Positions 1 to 10,031 of a stretch of 64,000 bases of DNA are shown here, piece after piece; positions within the stretch are counted from its first letter, which is position 1; each line of letters starts with the position of its first letter. The position numbers and the translations under genes are program-made. This DNA comes from VXPQ01 sp964608315. Its GTDB lineage: Bacteria; Bacteroidota; Rhodothermia; Rhodothermales; VXPQ01. The DNA is taken from positions 1 to 64,000 of the forward strand of contig CAZSNF010000013.1 of the NCBI GenBank assembly GCA_964608315.1, read 5' to 3'. A model generated the notes under the pieces. The model was not told where the DNA came from. It ran no database searches and was given only the letters and a program-made list of their open reading frames with translations.

Positions 1-172
1 CGTAATGAGGAATGACACAGCCAGAGCGTTCCTCGCAGCCTCCCGAAGGGCGCTTCATGTCCGCCATGCCCTGAATCCAGAGCGTTTACCGCTGATTTCA
101 ACGACGCAGTCATAACGTCCTGTGCGTGTGAACGTGAAGCGCTGATCGAAGTAGATTTAATCAGAGTGTCCT
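1..172 (+). repeat. Dispersed 256-bp palindromic repeat, right part (cut by window start)
   Basis: The window opens inside a copy of the dispersed repeat. It holds the right arm of hairpin 1, all of hairpin 2 (arms starting GCGCTTCATGT and ending near position 150) and the right terminal inverted repeat ending TCAGAGTGTCCT at 172. The flank after it starts TA, as in two complete copies. No gene is supported here, and the short reading frames in it recur with every copy of the repeat. Confidence 0.85.
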
Positions 173-256
173 TAGATTAACCACGCTGAATATTTCTGAA
201 AATAGGCCCGGAAAACGGGAAAAGAAAACGAAGCGGCGGAAAAACGCGCGAGCGGC

Positions 257-1066
257 CTATCGATCAAACCGGGTTACGCCCTCCGAAATAAACCGGCCCG
301 TTTCGACAAGGTACTGCCTCCCCTCTATCGAGAAGACGTCAGGCGCGACGTCGATTATGTTGTAATGATTCCGGGAGCGGTACGCCCGACGGCCCCGGGT
401 GCTGGTTGCGGTCCCGGCCACGGCGACCACGATTCGCTGCATGGGGTGCGCGCCAAGCGTAATCTCAAGCGGTTCGACATGCGAAACATGCAGATGCCCG
501 CACAGAATAAGGGATACGCCCGCCTCGCCCGCCCGGTCCAGCGCCCGGGGAGCATGGCGAGCCACGTCATGCAGCCAGAGGGCGCGCATGCGGGACAACT
601 GATGGTGCACCACAAGCACCTTGAATACGGACGAAGGGATCGCCGCGAGGCGCTGCGTAATATCTTCGCATGTCCGCTCGTCGATGCGCCCGGCCTTGAT
701 CGTACGCCGGCGGGCCGAATTCAGCCCAAGCACAGCCACCCCGTCCGTCTGGAAAAACGGCGCCACATCGGGGTGAATAAAGCGCCGATACCGCTCGAGC
801 GGCGCAAAAATGCGCAGGAAGGGTTGCCACCACGGCGAAACGTCATGGTTGCCGGGCACGACAAGCACCGGCGGCTTCAGGGAGGCGAGCATTCCAGCGG
901 CCTCTTTGAACTCAACGAGGCGGGCCCGCTGGGTCAAATCCCCGCTTACGGCGACAAGATCGACATTCGAGGCATTGATTTCATCGACAAGCGCTCCTAC
1001 GACGCCTTGATGTGCAATCTTGCCGAAATGCAAATCCGATACATGCGCGATCCTGAATCCGCTCAC
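257..1066 (-). CDS. Calcineurin-like metallophosphoesterase (CpdA-type)
   Basis: A 269-residue metallophosphoesterase. The metal-ligand motifs are visible in order: DLHFG (D11, H13), SGDLT (D43), GNHD (N73, H74) and a late GHLHVSH motif. This is the class III cyclic-nucleotide phosphodiesterase/metallophosphoesterase fold, acting on phosphoesters or phosphodiesters in the cytoplasm with a two-metal centre. There is no signal peptide. It starts 9 bases after the stop of the E2 gene, so it is probably the last gene of the pyruvate dehydrogenase operon, though no functional link to the complex is known. The natural substrate cannot be read from sequence; cAMP phosphodiesterase or nucleotide-sugar hydrolase are both possible. 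Confidence 0.9.
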   Translation of the reverse strand: MSGFRIAHVSDLHFGKIAHQGVVGALVDEINASNVDLVAVSGDLTQRARLVEFKEAAGMLASLKPPVLVVPGNHDVSPWWQPFLRIFAPLERYRRFIHPDVAPFFQTDGVAVLGLNSARRRTIKAGRIDERTCEDITQRLAAIPSSVFKVLVVHHQLSRMRALWLHDVARHAPRALDRAGEAGVSLILCGHLHVSHVEPLEITLGAHPMQRIVVAVAGTATSTRGRRAYRSRNHYNIIDVAPDVFSIEGRQYLVETGRFISEGVTRFDR

Positions 1067-1075
1067 CGTGCTGTC

Positions 1076-2365
1076 CTATAGCAACATGGAAAGAGGCTCT
1101 TCAAGATAGTTTCGCACCGTTCCGACGAAAGAAGCCGCGACAACGCCGTCTATTACGCGATGATCAGACGAAAGCGTCAGTTTCATCCGCTTGCCGGGCA
1201 TGACCGCTCCGTCCCGGACCACTGCCGCGTCCCGGATCGCCCCGATAGCGAGGATACATGCGTTCGGGGGATTGATGATCGCCGTAAACTCCTCGACGCC
1301 GTACATGCCGAGATTGCTTGTCGTGAAAGTAGACCCTTCCCAGTCTTCCGGCTGCAACGAACGGTCGCGAGCGCGGCGGGCCAGTTCCCGGGTTTCCATG
1401 GCGATCTGCACGAGTCCTTTCCGGTCCGCATGGCGAATAACCGGCGTCACGAGGCCATCGTCTATGGCTACGGCGATGGCCACATGAACCTCTCCATGCC
1501 GCCGAATCACGCCTTCCTGCTCAAGCCAGGAGGCATTCGCCGCGGGATGCCGGGACAGGGCCAGCGCACACGCCTTGGTGACAAGGTCGTTGAACGAAAT
1601 TTTTACGCCGCCCTCGGCTTCGACTTTCCGATTAATGCGCGCACGCGCCGCAACGGCTTCCTCCACAGCCACGTCCACCGTCACATAAAAGTGCGGCGAC
1701 GTGAATTTGCTCGCCGCCAGGCGGCGGGCAATCGTCTTGCGCATCTGCGAAATGGGCAGGGTCTCGGAAACATCCTCCTCGGGCATTTCGATCGCCGCAG
1801 TCGGCATGCTGTAACCCGGCAAGGCGCTCCGGCCCGGAGCGCCTTGCCGAATCGCCGCTTCGACGTCCCGCTTCACGATGCGCCCCTCGGGACCGCTCCC
1901 CGCAACCTGCCGCAATGCAACGCCGTGCTCCTGAGCCAGGCGGCGGGCCAGCGGCGAACTCTTGATGCGCCCGGCGTCCGCGGGGCCGGGCGTCGCCGCC
2001 GTCTCCGCCGGAGCCTCTGGCGCGACGGGCTGCACAGCCCCGTCGCCCGTCAAGGCGGCAGGCGCTTCGGAATCCACCGCGCCCGTTGCCCCGTCATACC
2101 CGGCAAGCAATCCTGAAATGTCCTCGCCCGCCTCGCCAAGCACCGCGATCAGTCCGCCGATAGGTATGGACTCCCCCGCCGCAATCACTTTTTTGAGCAA
2201 CACGCCGTCGTCGTACGCTTCAAGGTCCATCGTGGCCTTGTCCGTCTCGACCTGGGCTATAATATCTCCAGACGATACCGCGTCCCCTTCCTCTGCAAGC
2301 CATGCCACGAGGACGCCCTCCTCCATGGTATCGCTCATTTTGGGCATTTCGACAGGAATGGGCAT
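1076..2365 (-). CDS. pdhC: Pyruvate dehydrogenase complex E2, dihydrolipoamide acetyltransferase
   Basis: A 429-residue E2 component. An N-terminal lipoyl domain (residues 1-76) carries the lipoylated lysine K43 in ETDKA. An Ala/Pro-rich linker follows, then a peripheral-subunit binding domain (about 136-172, starting SSPLARRLA) and the catalytic acyltransferase core (about 200-429) with the active-site HRVIDG motif at H402. It transfers the acetyl group from lipoamide to CoA. E1 alpha and E1 beta lie upstream on the same strand, which identifies the complex as pyruvate rather than oxoglutarate dehydrogenase. The gap to E1 beta is about 390 bases because a dispersed repeat sits there. No E3 gene is present in the window. 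Confidence 0.95.
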   Translation of the reverse strand: MPIPVEMPKMSDTMEEGVLVAWLAEEGDAVSSGDIIAQVETDKATMDLEAYDDGVLLKKVIAAGESIPIGGLIAVLGEAGEDISGLLAGYDGATGAVDSEAPAALTGDGAVQPVAPEAPAETAATPGPADAGRIKSSPLARRLAQEHGVALRQVAGSGPEGRIVKRDVEAAIRQGAPGRSALPGYSMPTAAIEMPEEDVSETLPISQMRKTIARRLAASKFTSPHFYVTVDVAVEEAVAARARINRKVEAEGGVKISFNDLVTKACALALSRHPAANASWLEQEGVIRRHGEVHVAIAVAIDDGLVTPVIRHADRKGLVQIAMETRELARRARDRSLQPEDWEGSTFTTSNLGMYGVEEFTAIINPPNACILAIGAIRDAAVVRDGAVMPGKRMKLTLSSDHRVIDGVVAASFVGTVRNYLEEPLSMLL

Positions 2366-2383
2366 GGTCCGGCGTACGAATTA

Positions 2384-2400
2384 AGGATGCTCTGATTAAA
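2384..2400 (+). repeat. Solo terminal end of the dispersed repeat
   Basis: AGGATGCTCTGATTAAA matches the terminal inverted repeat of the dispersed family, but the sequence then diverges at once. It lies 100 bases from a complete copy, upstream of the E2 gene. It is either a relic end or the footprint of a deleted copy. Confidence 0.6.
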
Positions 2401-2500
2401 ACGCGCTTTGCGCGGAATTTCGGGCGGCTTTAGTCCGGGAGTGTTTTCCAGGTTCGCACACGACGTATCCGGGAAGCCGCCTCGCATTCAACGTGCGTAC

Positions 2501-2758
2501 AGGATACTCTGATTAAATCTGCAAAGTTCAGAGGCTGCGAGGGGCGCGCTGGCAAGGAATGACGAAGCAAGTAGTGTGGCGGCCCCGCATAATGAGGAAT
2601 GACACAGCCAGCGCGCTTCTCGCAGCCTCCCGAAGGGCGCTTCATGTCCGCCATGATCCGAATCGCAGCGTTTTCCGCTGATTTCAACGATGTCGTCATG
2701 ATGCCTTGTACGCGCGAACATGAAGCGCTGATCGAAGCAGATTTAATCAGAGTGTCCT
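2501..2758 (+). mobile_element. Full-length dispersed palindromic element (MITE-like) between pdhB and pdhC
   Basis: A complete 258-bp copy. The terminal inverted repeats match at 21 of 22 positions (AGGATACTCTGATT... at the left, the same with one change at the right). Inside lie hairpin 1, a long stem around GGCTGCGAG/CTCGCAGCC, and hairpin 2, with perfect 11-bp arms at 2637-2647 and 2718-2728. AC flanks both sides, consistent with a 2-bp target duplication. It encodes no credible protein. Its right end supplies the AG of the TAG stop of the E1 beta gene, so it interrupts the pdh operon immediately after that stop. Confidence 0.8.
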
Positions 2759-3731
2759 ACAGTACTTTTTTGGCGGCCGCTACGATATCTTCGGTGCGCG
2801 GCATGTAATACTCAATCAGGTTTTTGGCGTACGGAGCAGGCGTGTCCTTCGCCGTCACGCGCAGGACGGGCGCATCCAGCCAGTCGAATGCGCGCTCCTG
2901 TATCTGGCACGCCACCTCCGACGAAAAACTGGCGAACGGATTGCTTTCGTCGACCACCACGAGCCGGTTCGTTTTCCGTACGGAAGCAATGATCGCATCG
3001 ATATCCAGCGGGCGGATCGTCCGCGGATCGATGACTTCGGCTTCGTACCCGTCTTCCGCCAACCTGTCGGCTGCTTCCAGCGCGCGCCAGTAACTCTTCT
3101 GATGCGCCACGACCGTCACATCGGCGCCTTCTCGCGCAATGCGGGCCTTGCCGAGGGGAATCAGGTAATCGGCAGCGTCCGAAACTTCTCCCTTCAGCCC
3201 ATACATGGATTCGCTTTCGAGAAAAATCACCGGATCGTCGTCCCGGATCGCCGACTTCAGGAGGCCCTTCGCATCGTCCGGATTGGACGGCGCCACCACC
3301 TTCAGGCCGGGAAAATACGAATACAGGGATTCGACCGCCGTATTGTGCGTAGCGGCCAACTGCCCCGCCGCGCCGTTCGGCCCTCGAAAAACGATGGGGA
3401 TCGCATACTGTCCGCCCGACATGTATCGGATTTTCGCCGCATTGTTGACCAGTTGATCGAACGCTACGAACGAAAAATTAAAGGTCATGAACTCGACGAC
3501 AGGGCGCAAGCCGGCCATGGCGGCGCCAACGCCGAGGCCTGCAAACCCGCTTTCGCTGATCGGCGTATCGATCACCCGGCCCGCGCCGAAACGATCCAGC
3601 ATCCCCTCGCTGACCTTGTACGCTCCATTGTACTCGGCAACCTCTTCGCCAATCAGAAAAATGTTCTCGTCGCGCTGCATCTCCTCCACCATGGCGGCGC
3701 GAATCGCTTCGCGGAATTGCAATACAGCCAT
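2757..3731 (-). CDS. pdhB: Pyruvate dehydrogenase E1 component, beta subunit
   Basis: A 324-residue transketolase-type E1 beta subunit with a pyrimidine-binding domain followed by a C-terminal domain. The start MAVLQFREAIRAAM, the IGEEVAEYNGAYKVSEGM segment and FRGPNGAAGQLAATH are typical of PDH E1 beta. With E1 alpha it forms the heterotetramer that decarboxylates pyruvate and acetylates the E2 lipoyl group. It begins 12 bases after the E1 alpha stop and is presumably co-transcribed. The stop codon TAG overlaps the first bases of the dispersed repeat inserted downstream, so the extreme C-terminus (ending AAAKKVL) is followed directly by the element. Confidence 0.95.
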   Translation of the reverse strand: MAVLQFREAIRAAMVEEMQRDENIFLIGEEVAEYNGAYKVSEGMLDRFGAGRVIDTPISESGFAGLGVGAAMAGLRPVVEFMTFNFSFVAFDQLVNNAAKIRYMSGGQYAIPIVFRGPNGAAGQLAATHNTAVESLYSYFPGLKVVAPSNPDDAKGLLKSAIRDDDPVIFLESESMYGLKGEVSDAADYLIPLGKARIAREGADVTVVAHQKSYWRALEAADRLAEDGYEAEVIDPRTIRPLDIDAIIASVRKTNRLVVVDESNPFASFSSEVACQIQERAFDWLDAPVLRVTAKDTPAPYAKNLIEYYMPRTEDIVAAAKKVL

Positions 3732-3743
3732 AATCTGCGTGGA

Positions 3744-4898
3744 TCAATCGGTTAAAAACGGATAGTCGGTTTGCGCATATACATGTTCGTATATCTCCGA
3801 AGTAGCCGGCGCTGGGCTTTCTTCGCTGAAGGCGACCGAATCCATCACTTCCTGCTTGATTTCGGCGTCCGCGGCGTCCAGTTCCTCGTTCGAGGCGAGC
3901 TCGCGCTCCAGCATGTAGCCCTTGAGGCGAATAATCGGGTCTTCTTCCTTCATGGAGTCCAGTTCCTCTTTGGTCCGGTAATTCGCCGGATCGCTCATGG
4001 AATGGCCCCGGTACCGGTAGGTGCGCACTTCCAGAATCGACGGACGGTTGCTCCGGGCCATGGCGATATGATCGGACATGGCCTTGTATACGCTGAAAAT
4101 GTCCATGCCGCTGGCCAGCGAGGAAGGCATGCCGTAACTATCGGCGTACCGGTAAAAGTCCGGTTGCGCAAACGCCCGGTGGGTCGCCGTGCCCATGGCG
4201 TATTCGTTGTTCTCGATCACGAAGACGCACGGCGTTTCGTACAGCGCCGCGAGGTTCATGGCTTCGTGAAAAGACCCCTGCCCCACGGCCCCGTCGCCGA
4301 AATAAGTCAGGCACACGCCGCCGTCGCCCTTGTACTTGTGCGCAAAGGCAATGCCTGCGCCTACGGCGATGTGCCCGCCGACGATGCCATGCCCTCCGTA
4401 AAAATTCAGTTCTTTCTTGAAATAATGCATGGAGCCGCCCTTCCCTCGCGACGAACCCCCGACCTTGCCGAAGAGCTCCGCCATGCATTCGTTCGACGTC
4501 ATGCCGAGCGCCAGCCCGAGTCCATGATCCCGATAGGCCGTGATGACCGAATCCTTGCCGATTTCCATGGCGTACGCCGAGCCGGTAGACACCGCCTCCT
4601 GCCCAATATAAAGATGCAGGAAGCCGCCGATCTTTTGCTTTCCGTACATTTGCGCCGCCCGCTCCTCGAACCGGCGCTGCAACAACATGTTACGATACAT
4701 GGCGCGCACCTGATCGTCGGAAAGCCCGAGTTCCTCATGGGTATGCGCGCCCGCCGGATAATCGACGCAGGCCTCGCTGGCGCCGTCTTCCGCGGTCGCG
4801 TCGGAATGGCCATTCTGGCTCACAGCCGAAATCCCATTGCCCTGCGCCTTGCCCTCTGCGACAGGTTGCCTTGCTTTTTTCCGCGTTTCACCAGCCAT
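3744..4898 (-). CDS. pdhA: Pyruvate dehydrogenase E1 component, alpha subunit
   Basis: A 384-residue E1 alpha. The thiamine diphosphate motif starts at GDG (201-203) and ends at NN (230-231, ENNEYAMGT). The catalytic loop YRYRGHSMSDPA, which carries serine phosphorylation sites in mitochondrial homologues, is present. The first 50 or so residues are a polar, low-complexity extension before the conserved core beginning at LGLSDDQVRAMYRNM, so the true start could be internal. It is the first gene of the operon, so the promoter should lie between 4899 and 5161, a spacer shared with the divergent GT2 gene. Confidence 0.95.
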   Translation of the reverse strand: MAGETRKKARQPVAEGKAQGNGISAVSQNGHSDATAEDGASEACVDYPAGAHTHEELGLSDDQVRAMYRNMLLQRRFEERAAQMYGKQKIGGFLHLYIGQEAVSTGSAYAMEIGKDSVITAYRDHGLGLALGMTSNECMAELFGKVGGSSRGKGGSMHYFKKELNFYGGHGIVGGHIAVGAGIAFAHKYKGDGGVCLTYFGDGAVGQGSFHEAMNLAALYETPCVFVIENNEYAMGTATHRAFAQPDFYRYADSYGMPSSLASGMDIFSVYKAMSDHIAMARSNRPSILEVRTYRYRGHSMSDPANYRTKEELDSMKEEDPIIRLKGYMLERELASNEELDAADAEIKQEVMDSVAFSEESPAPATSEIYEHVYAQTDYPFLTD

Positions 4899-5161
4899 TG
4901 CGTATCATAGCATGCATTGTTTTCCAAAAACGACGAACCGGGCCGTCAACCCGTTTGTATCAGAATAGAATCCCGCGGGTTTCCTCTTTCCCTAAAATTT
5001 AATGGACATCGCTGCGAGCGATAGCCGACGCCTGGGCGCCCGGCCCCCTTCGGAACCGCCTGCCCGCTCCTGTGTCAGAATGCGGCCTGCGCATGCACAG
5101 TTAATCAAGATAATAAAAAATCGCAATACTTCGTACGCTGTTCCTTCGATTTCCGCGCTCC
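4899..5161. promoter_or_regulatory. Divergent intergenic region, pdhA and GT2 gene
   Basis: About 260 bases separate the divergent starts of the pdh operon and the GT2 gene, so both promoters should lie here. No sigma-factor motif is clear enough to place. No conserved ORF is seen. Confidence 0.35.
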
Positions 5162-5920
5162 GTGAAACCGCTTCGCAAACAGGATGCTTCGGGCGAGAAC
5201 CGCTCCATAGTGGTGATTCCCACCTACAACGAAGCGGAAAACGTCCCCGTCGTGCTCGACGAACTCATGACGCTCCCCGAGCAGGTGCATGTGCTTGTGG
5301 TCGACGACGGGTCGCCCGACGGCACAGGCCGCTGCGTAAAGACGCGCATGCAAAAATACCCGGGGCGCATCTCGTTGATCGAGCGGGAAGGTAAAATGGG
5401 CCTCGGTTCGGCCTATCTTCACGGCTTCGACTGGGCGCTTGAGCGGGATTACGCCTTTATTTGCAGCATGGACGCAGACTTGTCGCATAACCCCGCCGAC
5501 ATTTCCCGCTTGATCGCGCCGGTAGTCGAAGGCCGCGCCGACCTGGCGGTCGGATCGCGCTACGCAGAGGGCGTACGCGTCGTGAACTGGCCGCTTACCC
5601 GTCTCATCCTCTCCTATTCCGCGGGCATGTACACCCGTTTCGTAACGCGCCTGCCGATCCGGGACGTAACCGCCGGATTCATGTGCTACCATCGGCGCGT
5701 ACTCGAAGCCATCGACTTCGACCGGGTCACCTCCAACGGCTACTCCTTCCTGCTGGAAATGAAATTCCGGGCCTGGCGGCAGCGATTCGTCCTGCTCGAA
5801 ATCCCGATCATCTTTACCGAACGCACCGAAGGCCAGTCCAAGATGACGCGGGCCATCGTGCGCGAAGCGGCTTTCAAGGTCTGGGAACTCCGGCTGCGGC
5901 AACTGTTCGGGCGGTTGTAA
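5162..5920 (+). CDS. Polyprenol-monophosphomannose synthase-like family 2 glycosyltransferase
   Basis: A 252-residue GT2 enzyme read from a GTG start. Motifs: VVIPTYNEAENV (nucleotide-sugar site), VDDGSPDGTG and the DXD-type MDADLSHNP. The C-terminal part (VTAGFMCYHRRVLEAID, then FTERTEGQSKM) is typical of bacterial polyprenyl/dolichyl-phosphate mannosyltransferases. It would transfer mannose (or another sugar) from a GDP-sugar to a lipid phosphate at the inner face of the membrane. It lacks the membrane tail of larger DPMS proteins. It stands alone, divergent from pdhA, with icd following on the same strand 138 bases later. Confidence 0.85.
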   Translation: MKPLRKQDASGENRSIVVIPTYNEAENVPVVLDELMTLPEQVHVLVVDDGSPDGTGRCVKTRMQKYPGRISLIEREGKMGLGSAYLHGFDWALERDYAFICSMDADLSHNPADISRLIAPVVEGRADLAVGSRYAEGVRVVNWPLTRLILSYSAGMYTRFVTRLPIRDVTAGFMCYHRRVLEAIDFDRVTSNGYSFLLEMKFRAWRQRFVLLEIPIIFTERTEGQSKMTRAIVREAAFKVWELRLRQLFGRL

Positions 5921-6058
5921 AAAGGAATACTCTCGCCAGGTCGAAGCGTACAATTTTACACGCTCTCCATCTAAAGCGCGCATCCCTCTTTGCATGTTGC
6001 GCGTTAACAGGCCCAGCGAATCGCACTATGCGCCTTTCAATGCACAAATAACATATCC

Positions 6059-7303
<1,245 letters not shown>

Positions 7304-7350
7304 GGGCGCGGCACAGCAGCCCCCGGCCCTGACAGGTTCCGCGGGCGAAC

Positions 7351-8508
7351 CTACAAACGCGCCTCCCGAGGCGACGCGGCAACCTCTTCCAGCAGCGCAT
7401 CGTATTGCGCAACATGCTTCCGCCAGTCGAGCGCCTGCGGAATAGTCCGGAGCGTAGACGACGGCAACGGCCGTTCCTCGCTCTCCATTATACGGGACAA
7501 CGCCTCGAAAAGGTCCTTCTCGTCCTCGTACAGCACGGGGGCATGGAGCAATGGGCGATGGAGCGCTTCGGGAATCAGTTCGGGATAGCTGAGGCGATTC
7601 GGCAGGAGCGGATGGCAACCGCAATAAATAGCCTCCATGACGGCTATGCCGAAAAATTCGTGAATCGAGGTAGACACCACCAGATGCGCCCGGTGCAACA
7701 GACGACTGTATTCCTTGAAGTCCTCCGCATAGCCATAGTGCAGGATGCGGTCCGCATACCGCTCGAACGCTTTTTCGAATTCATAGGGCTGCTCCTCGAA
7801 ATGCTCCCCGGCGAGAATAAGGCGAAAACGGTATCCGCAATCGTCGAGCCGGTTCATCACCCGAAAAAAGGATTCCGGATTCTTGTCGTATTCCCAACGC
7901 TGATTCCATAACACGATCGGGGATCGCATGGAAGGCCCCCAATCGGGCGGCGCGTACGCAGCGCGATAGCGGTCGTGCGCCTCCAGGTCCATGCCCACAT
8001 GCAACACGGCGGACTTCTTCCGAAGCGCATTCATCGTATTCAAATGGGTGTAATCCGGAAACGTACGCAAGAGTTTGGGCAACGCATCCATGAACTCGTC
8101 GAAATGGAACCGGGAGTTGAACACAATCCGGTCGGCGGCCAGCGAGGACAGGTAGTTGATATATCCGTAGGTATAATCCCGCTCGGTATCCGGCGGCAAC
8201 GGATAAGTCAGCTGGTTCTCGTGGAAATACAGCGCCACGGGCACATTGCCCAGATGCGGGCGAACAAGCGCCAGAAAGGCGGGCAGATTGACCATGCCCG
8301 TGGCGAACACGATGTCCGGCTCGAAACCGTTCCGGAATGCCTTGAGGGCCTTGCGCGCCATGGTGACGGCGCCGCCATGCATGCGCCACTTCCAGAAACG
8401 GTCCGTCATGGTGACCGTCTGAAACTCGTGACGGCTATGCTTGACCAGGCCGTCGAGAAAATTTCTGTGGGAACCGCCATACCACGGCTCCAGGGCAAGC
8501 ACTTTCAT
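7351..8508 (-). CDS. DUF3524 glycosyltransferase (tRNA-queuosine mannosyltransferase family)
   Basis: A 385-residue GT-B glycosyltransferase. The N-terminus MKVLALEPWYGGSHRNFLDG and the DRFWKWRMHGGA segment define the DUF3524/GTDC1 family, whose animal member mannosylates queuosine in tRNA-Asp. The C-terminal half has the GT1/GT4 features HEFFGIAVMEAIYCGCHPLLPNRLSYPELIP. The bacterial protein may modify tRNA the same way or a different acceptor; this is inference from family membership. Its start overlaps the stop of the upstream small gene as ATGA, so the two are probably translationally coupled. It converges on icd. Confidence 0.85.
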   Translation of the reverse strand: MKVLALEPWYGGSHRNFLDGLVKHSRHEFQTVTMTDRFWKWRMHGGAVTMARKALKAFRNGFEPDIVFATGMVNLPAFLALVRPHLGNVPVALYFHENQLTYPLPPDTERDYTYGYINYLSSLAADRIVFNSRFHFDEFMDALPKLLRTFPDYTHLNTMNALRKKSAVLHVGMDLEAHDRYRAAYAPPDWGPSMRSPIVLWNQRWEYDKNPESFFRVMNRLDDCGYRFRLILAGEHFEEQPYEFEKAFERYADRILHYGYAEDFKEYSRLLHRAHLVVSTSIHEFFGIAVMEAIYCGCHPLLPNRLSYPELIPEALHRPLLHAPVLYEDEKDLFEALSRIMESEERPLPSSTLRTIPQALDWRKHVAQYDALLEEVAASPREARL

Positions 8509-8756
8509 CCCTGAACGCTCCCGGCTTCTTTCAGCTCCTTCCGAAAGGCTTTCTCCTCCTCCTTCGTCACCGGACGCACGATCGAAATAGCGCGCACCTG
8601 CAGGTTCTTCCGAACCGCGGGGTCGCGCACTTCTTCCGCAGTGATCATCGTCGCTTCGCCAGGAAGCAACGTAATGCTGCGAGAAATCATGCCTATCTCA
8701 ACCGGACGCGAATTGGCGTTCTTGATAATCATTCCGCGCCGCACGGGAGTCGCCAT
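8505..8756 (-). CDS. Small conserved-looking hypothetical protein coupled to DUF3524 gene
   Basis: An 83-residue protein I do not recognise. It is mainly beta-strand-like in the first 55 residues (MIIKNANSRPVEIGMISRSITLLPGEATM), with a charged helical tail (TKEEEKAFRKELKE). It has no signal peptide or membrane segment. Its TGA stop overlaps the ATG of the DUF3524 glycosyltransferase, which supports expression as one operon. An internal Met at residue 9 is an alternative start. The PVEIG...LLPGE pattern resembles small structural-type domains, but that is not enough to name a function. Confidence 0.65.
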   Translation of the reverse strand: MATPVRRGMIIKNANSRPVEIGMISRSITLLPGEATMITAEEVRDPAVRKNLQVRAISIVRPVTKEEEKAFRKELKEAGSVQG

Positions 8757-8911
8757 CGGATTCAGTAGCGCTTGTTGCCTGTTTCCCGGAATATTCGGCC
8801 GAAAACCGTACGGAAGCGCCGCAACAGGTTATAAAGATCGACCCGAAGTGTCTAATATATGAAATTCGAAGCAAATTTTGCACCGCCCTGACGCAATACC
8901 CGACAGGAACC

Positions 8912-9649
8912 ATGCCCCTCTCCGCACGAAACCTGTGGCGAACATCGGTGCAAGCGGCGCACGCCGCTGGACAGGGACTGACGGGACTGGCTTTCCCTGT
9001 GGCGTGCCTCAACTGCGGCGGCGCCATCCCGAACGCCTCGGCGCTGCTTTGCTTCTGCTGCCTGCGCAACGCGGATCGGGCCGATGCGGACGACGTACGG
9101 GAACGCCTTGACGACCTGCCCGGCATGCGCAGCGCCATCGACGGCGCATTCGCCCTGTGGATGTTCGACAAGGGGGGATTTCTGCAGCGCATACATCAGG
9201 CCCTGAAATATGAAAATCGCCCGCGCTACGGCGTGTGGCTGGGAGGCGCCCTCGGTCACGCCTTTGCCCAAACGCTCTTGTATCGGCCCGCGCCGGACAT
9301 GATCGTCCCCGTTCCCCTGCATCGCATGCGGCTATGCGAACGAGGATACAACCAAAGCGAATATCTGGTCAGGGGCATTGCGCCCGCCCTGAAAAAGCCG
9401 GTTGCGGCGAATGTCGTGATCCGAAACAAGGCCACCCGTTCGCAAACAGCGCTTTCGCGCAATGAACGGCTGAACAATCTCGACGGGGCCTTCGCCGTGC
9501 CAGACCCGAAACAGGTCGCCGGACGACGCATCCTGCTTGTGGACGACATTCTGACTACGGGCGCCACGGCGGGCGTGGCCGCAAGCGCCCTGCTCGAAGC
9601 CGGGGCAGAAGCCGTAGACGTCGCCGCGCTGGGCGTGACGCGGATGTGA
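8912..9649 (+). CDS. comF: ComF family phosphoribosyltransferase-like protein
   Basis: A 245-residue ComF-type protein. A Cys-rich N-terminal zinc-binding region (ACLNCGG, then CFCCLRN) precedes a type I phosphoribosyltransferase domain with the PRPP loop ILLVDDILTTGAT and the upstream RGYNQSEYL motif characteristic of ComF/GntX. In competent bacteria ComF takes part in natural DNA uptake; in others its role is unclear. It is a single gene divergent from the small hypothetical gene and followed by a dispersed repeat. Length and motifs are normal. Confidence 0.9.
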   Translation: MPLSARNLWRTSVQAAHAAGQGLTGLAFPVACLNCGGAIPNASALLCFCCLRNADRADADDVRERLDDLPGMRSAIDGAFALWMFDKGGFLQRIHQALKYENRPRYGVWLGGALGHAFAQTLLYRPAPDMIVPVPLHRMRLCERGYNQSEYLVRGIAPALKKPVAANVVIRNKATRSQTALSRNERLNNLDGAFAVPDPKQVAGRRILLVDDILTTGATAGVAASALLEAGAEAVDVAALGVTRM

Positions 9650-9760
9650 GCGAGAAGGGAGGCGAGGCTGATCGCGGCTACCACCCGAACGCCGGGAAAC
9701 TGCTGCCCAATATCACAAAAAACAGGGAACGCACCGCCGTTTCCGTCATATTAACCTTTA

Positions 9761-10016
9761 AGGATGCTCTGATTAAATCTGCTTCGATCAGCGCTTCACG
9801 TTCGTGCGTACGGGACATTGCGATGGCGTCGTTGAAATCAGCGGTAACGCTGCGGATTCGGTGCATGGTGGACGTGAAGCGCCCTTCGGGAGGCTGCGAG
9901 AGGCGCGCTGGCTGTGTCATTCCTCATTATGTGGGGCCTGCCACATTGCTTCGTCATTCCTTGCCAGCGCACCCCTCGCAAGCCTCTGAACTTTGCACAT
10001 TTAATCAGAGCATCCT
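9761..10016 (-). mobile_element. Full-length dispersed palindromic element
   Basis: A complete 256-bp copy in the opposite orientation to the 2501 copy. Both ends read AGGATGCTCTGATTAAAT, a variant shared by the two ends of this copy but absent from the other full copies. TA flanks each side. Hairpin 2 arms are perfect (9791-9801 and 9872-9882) in the ACGT version. It lies between comF and a small membrane-protein gene. Confidence 0.8.
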
Positions 10017-10031
10017 TAACCCCGAACGATC

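Noticed and set aside
9804..9989. Small reading frames inside the dispersed repeat (for example with REARWLCHSSLCGA)
   Set aside because: They occur in every copy because the DNA is repeated, break in half copies, and have no start signal, so they are not protein genes.
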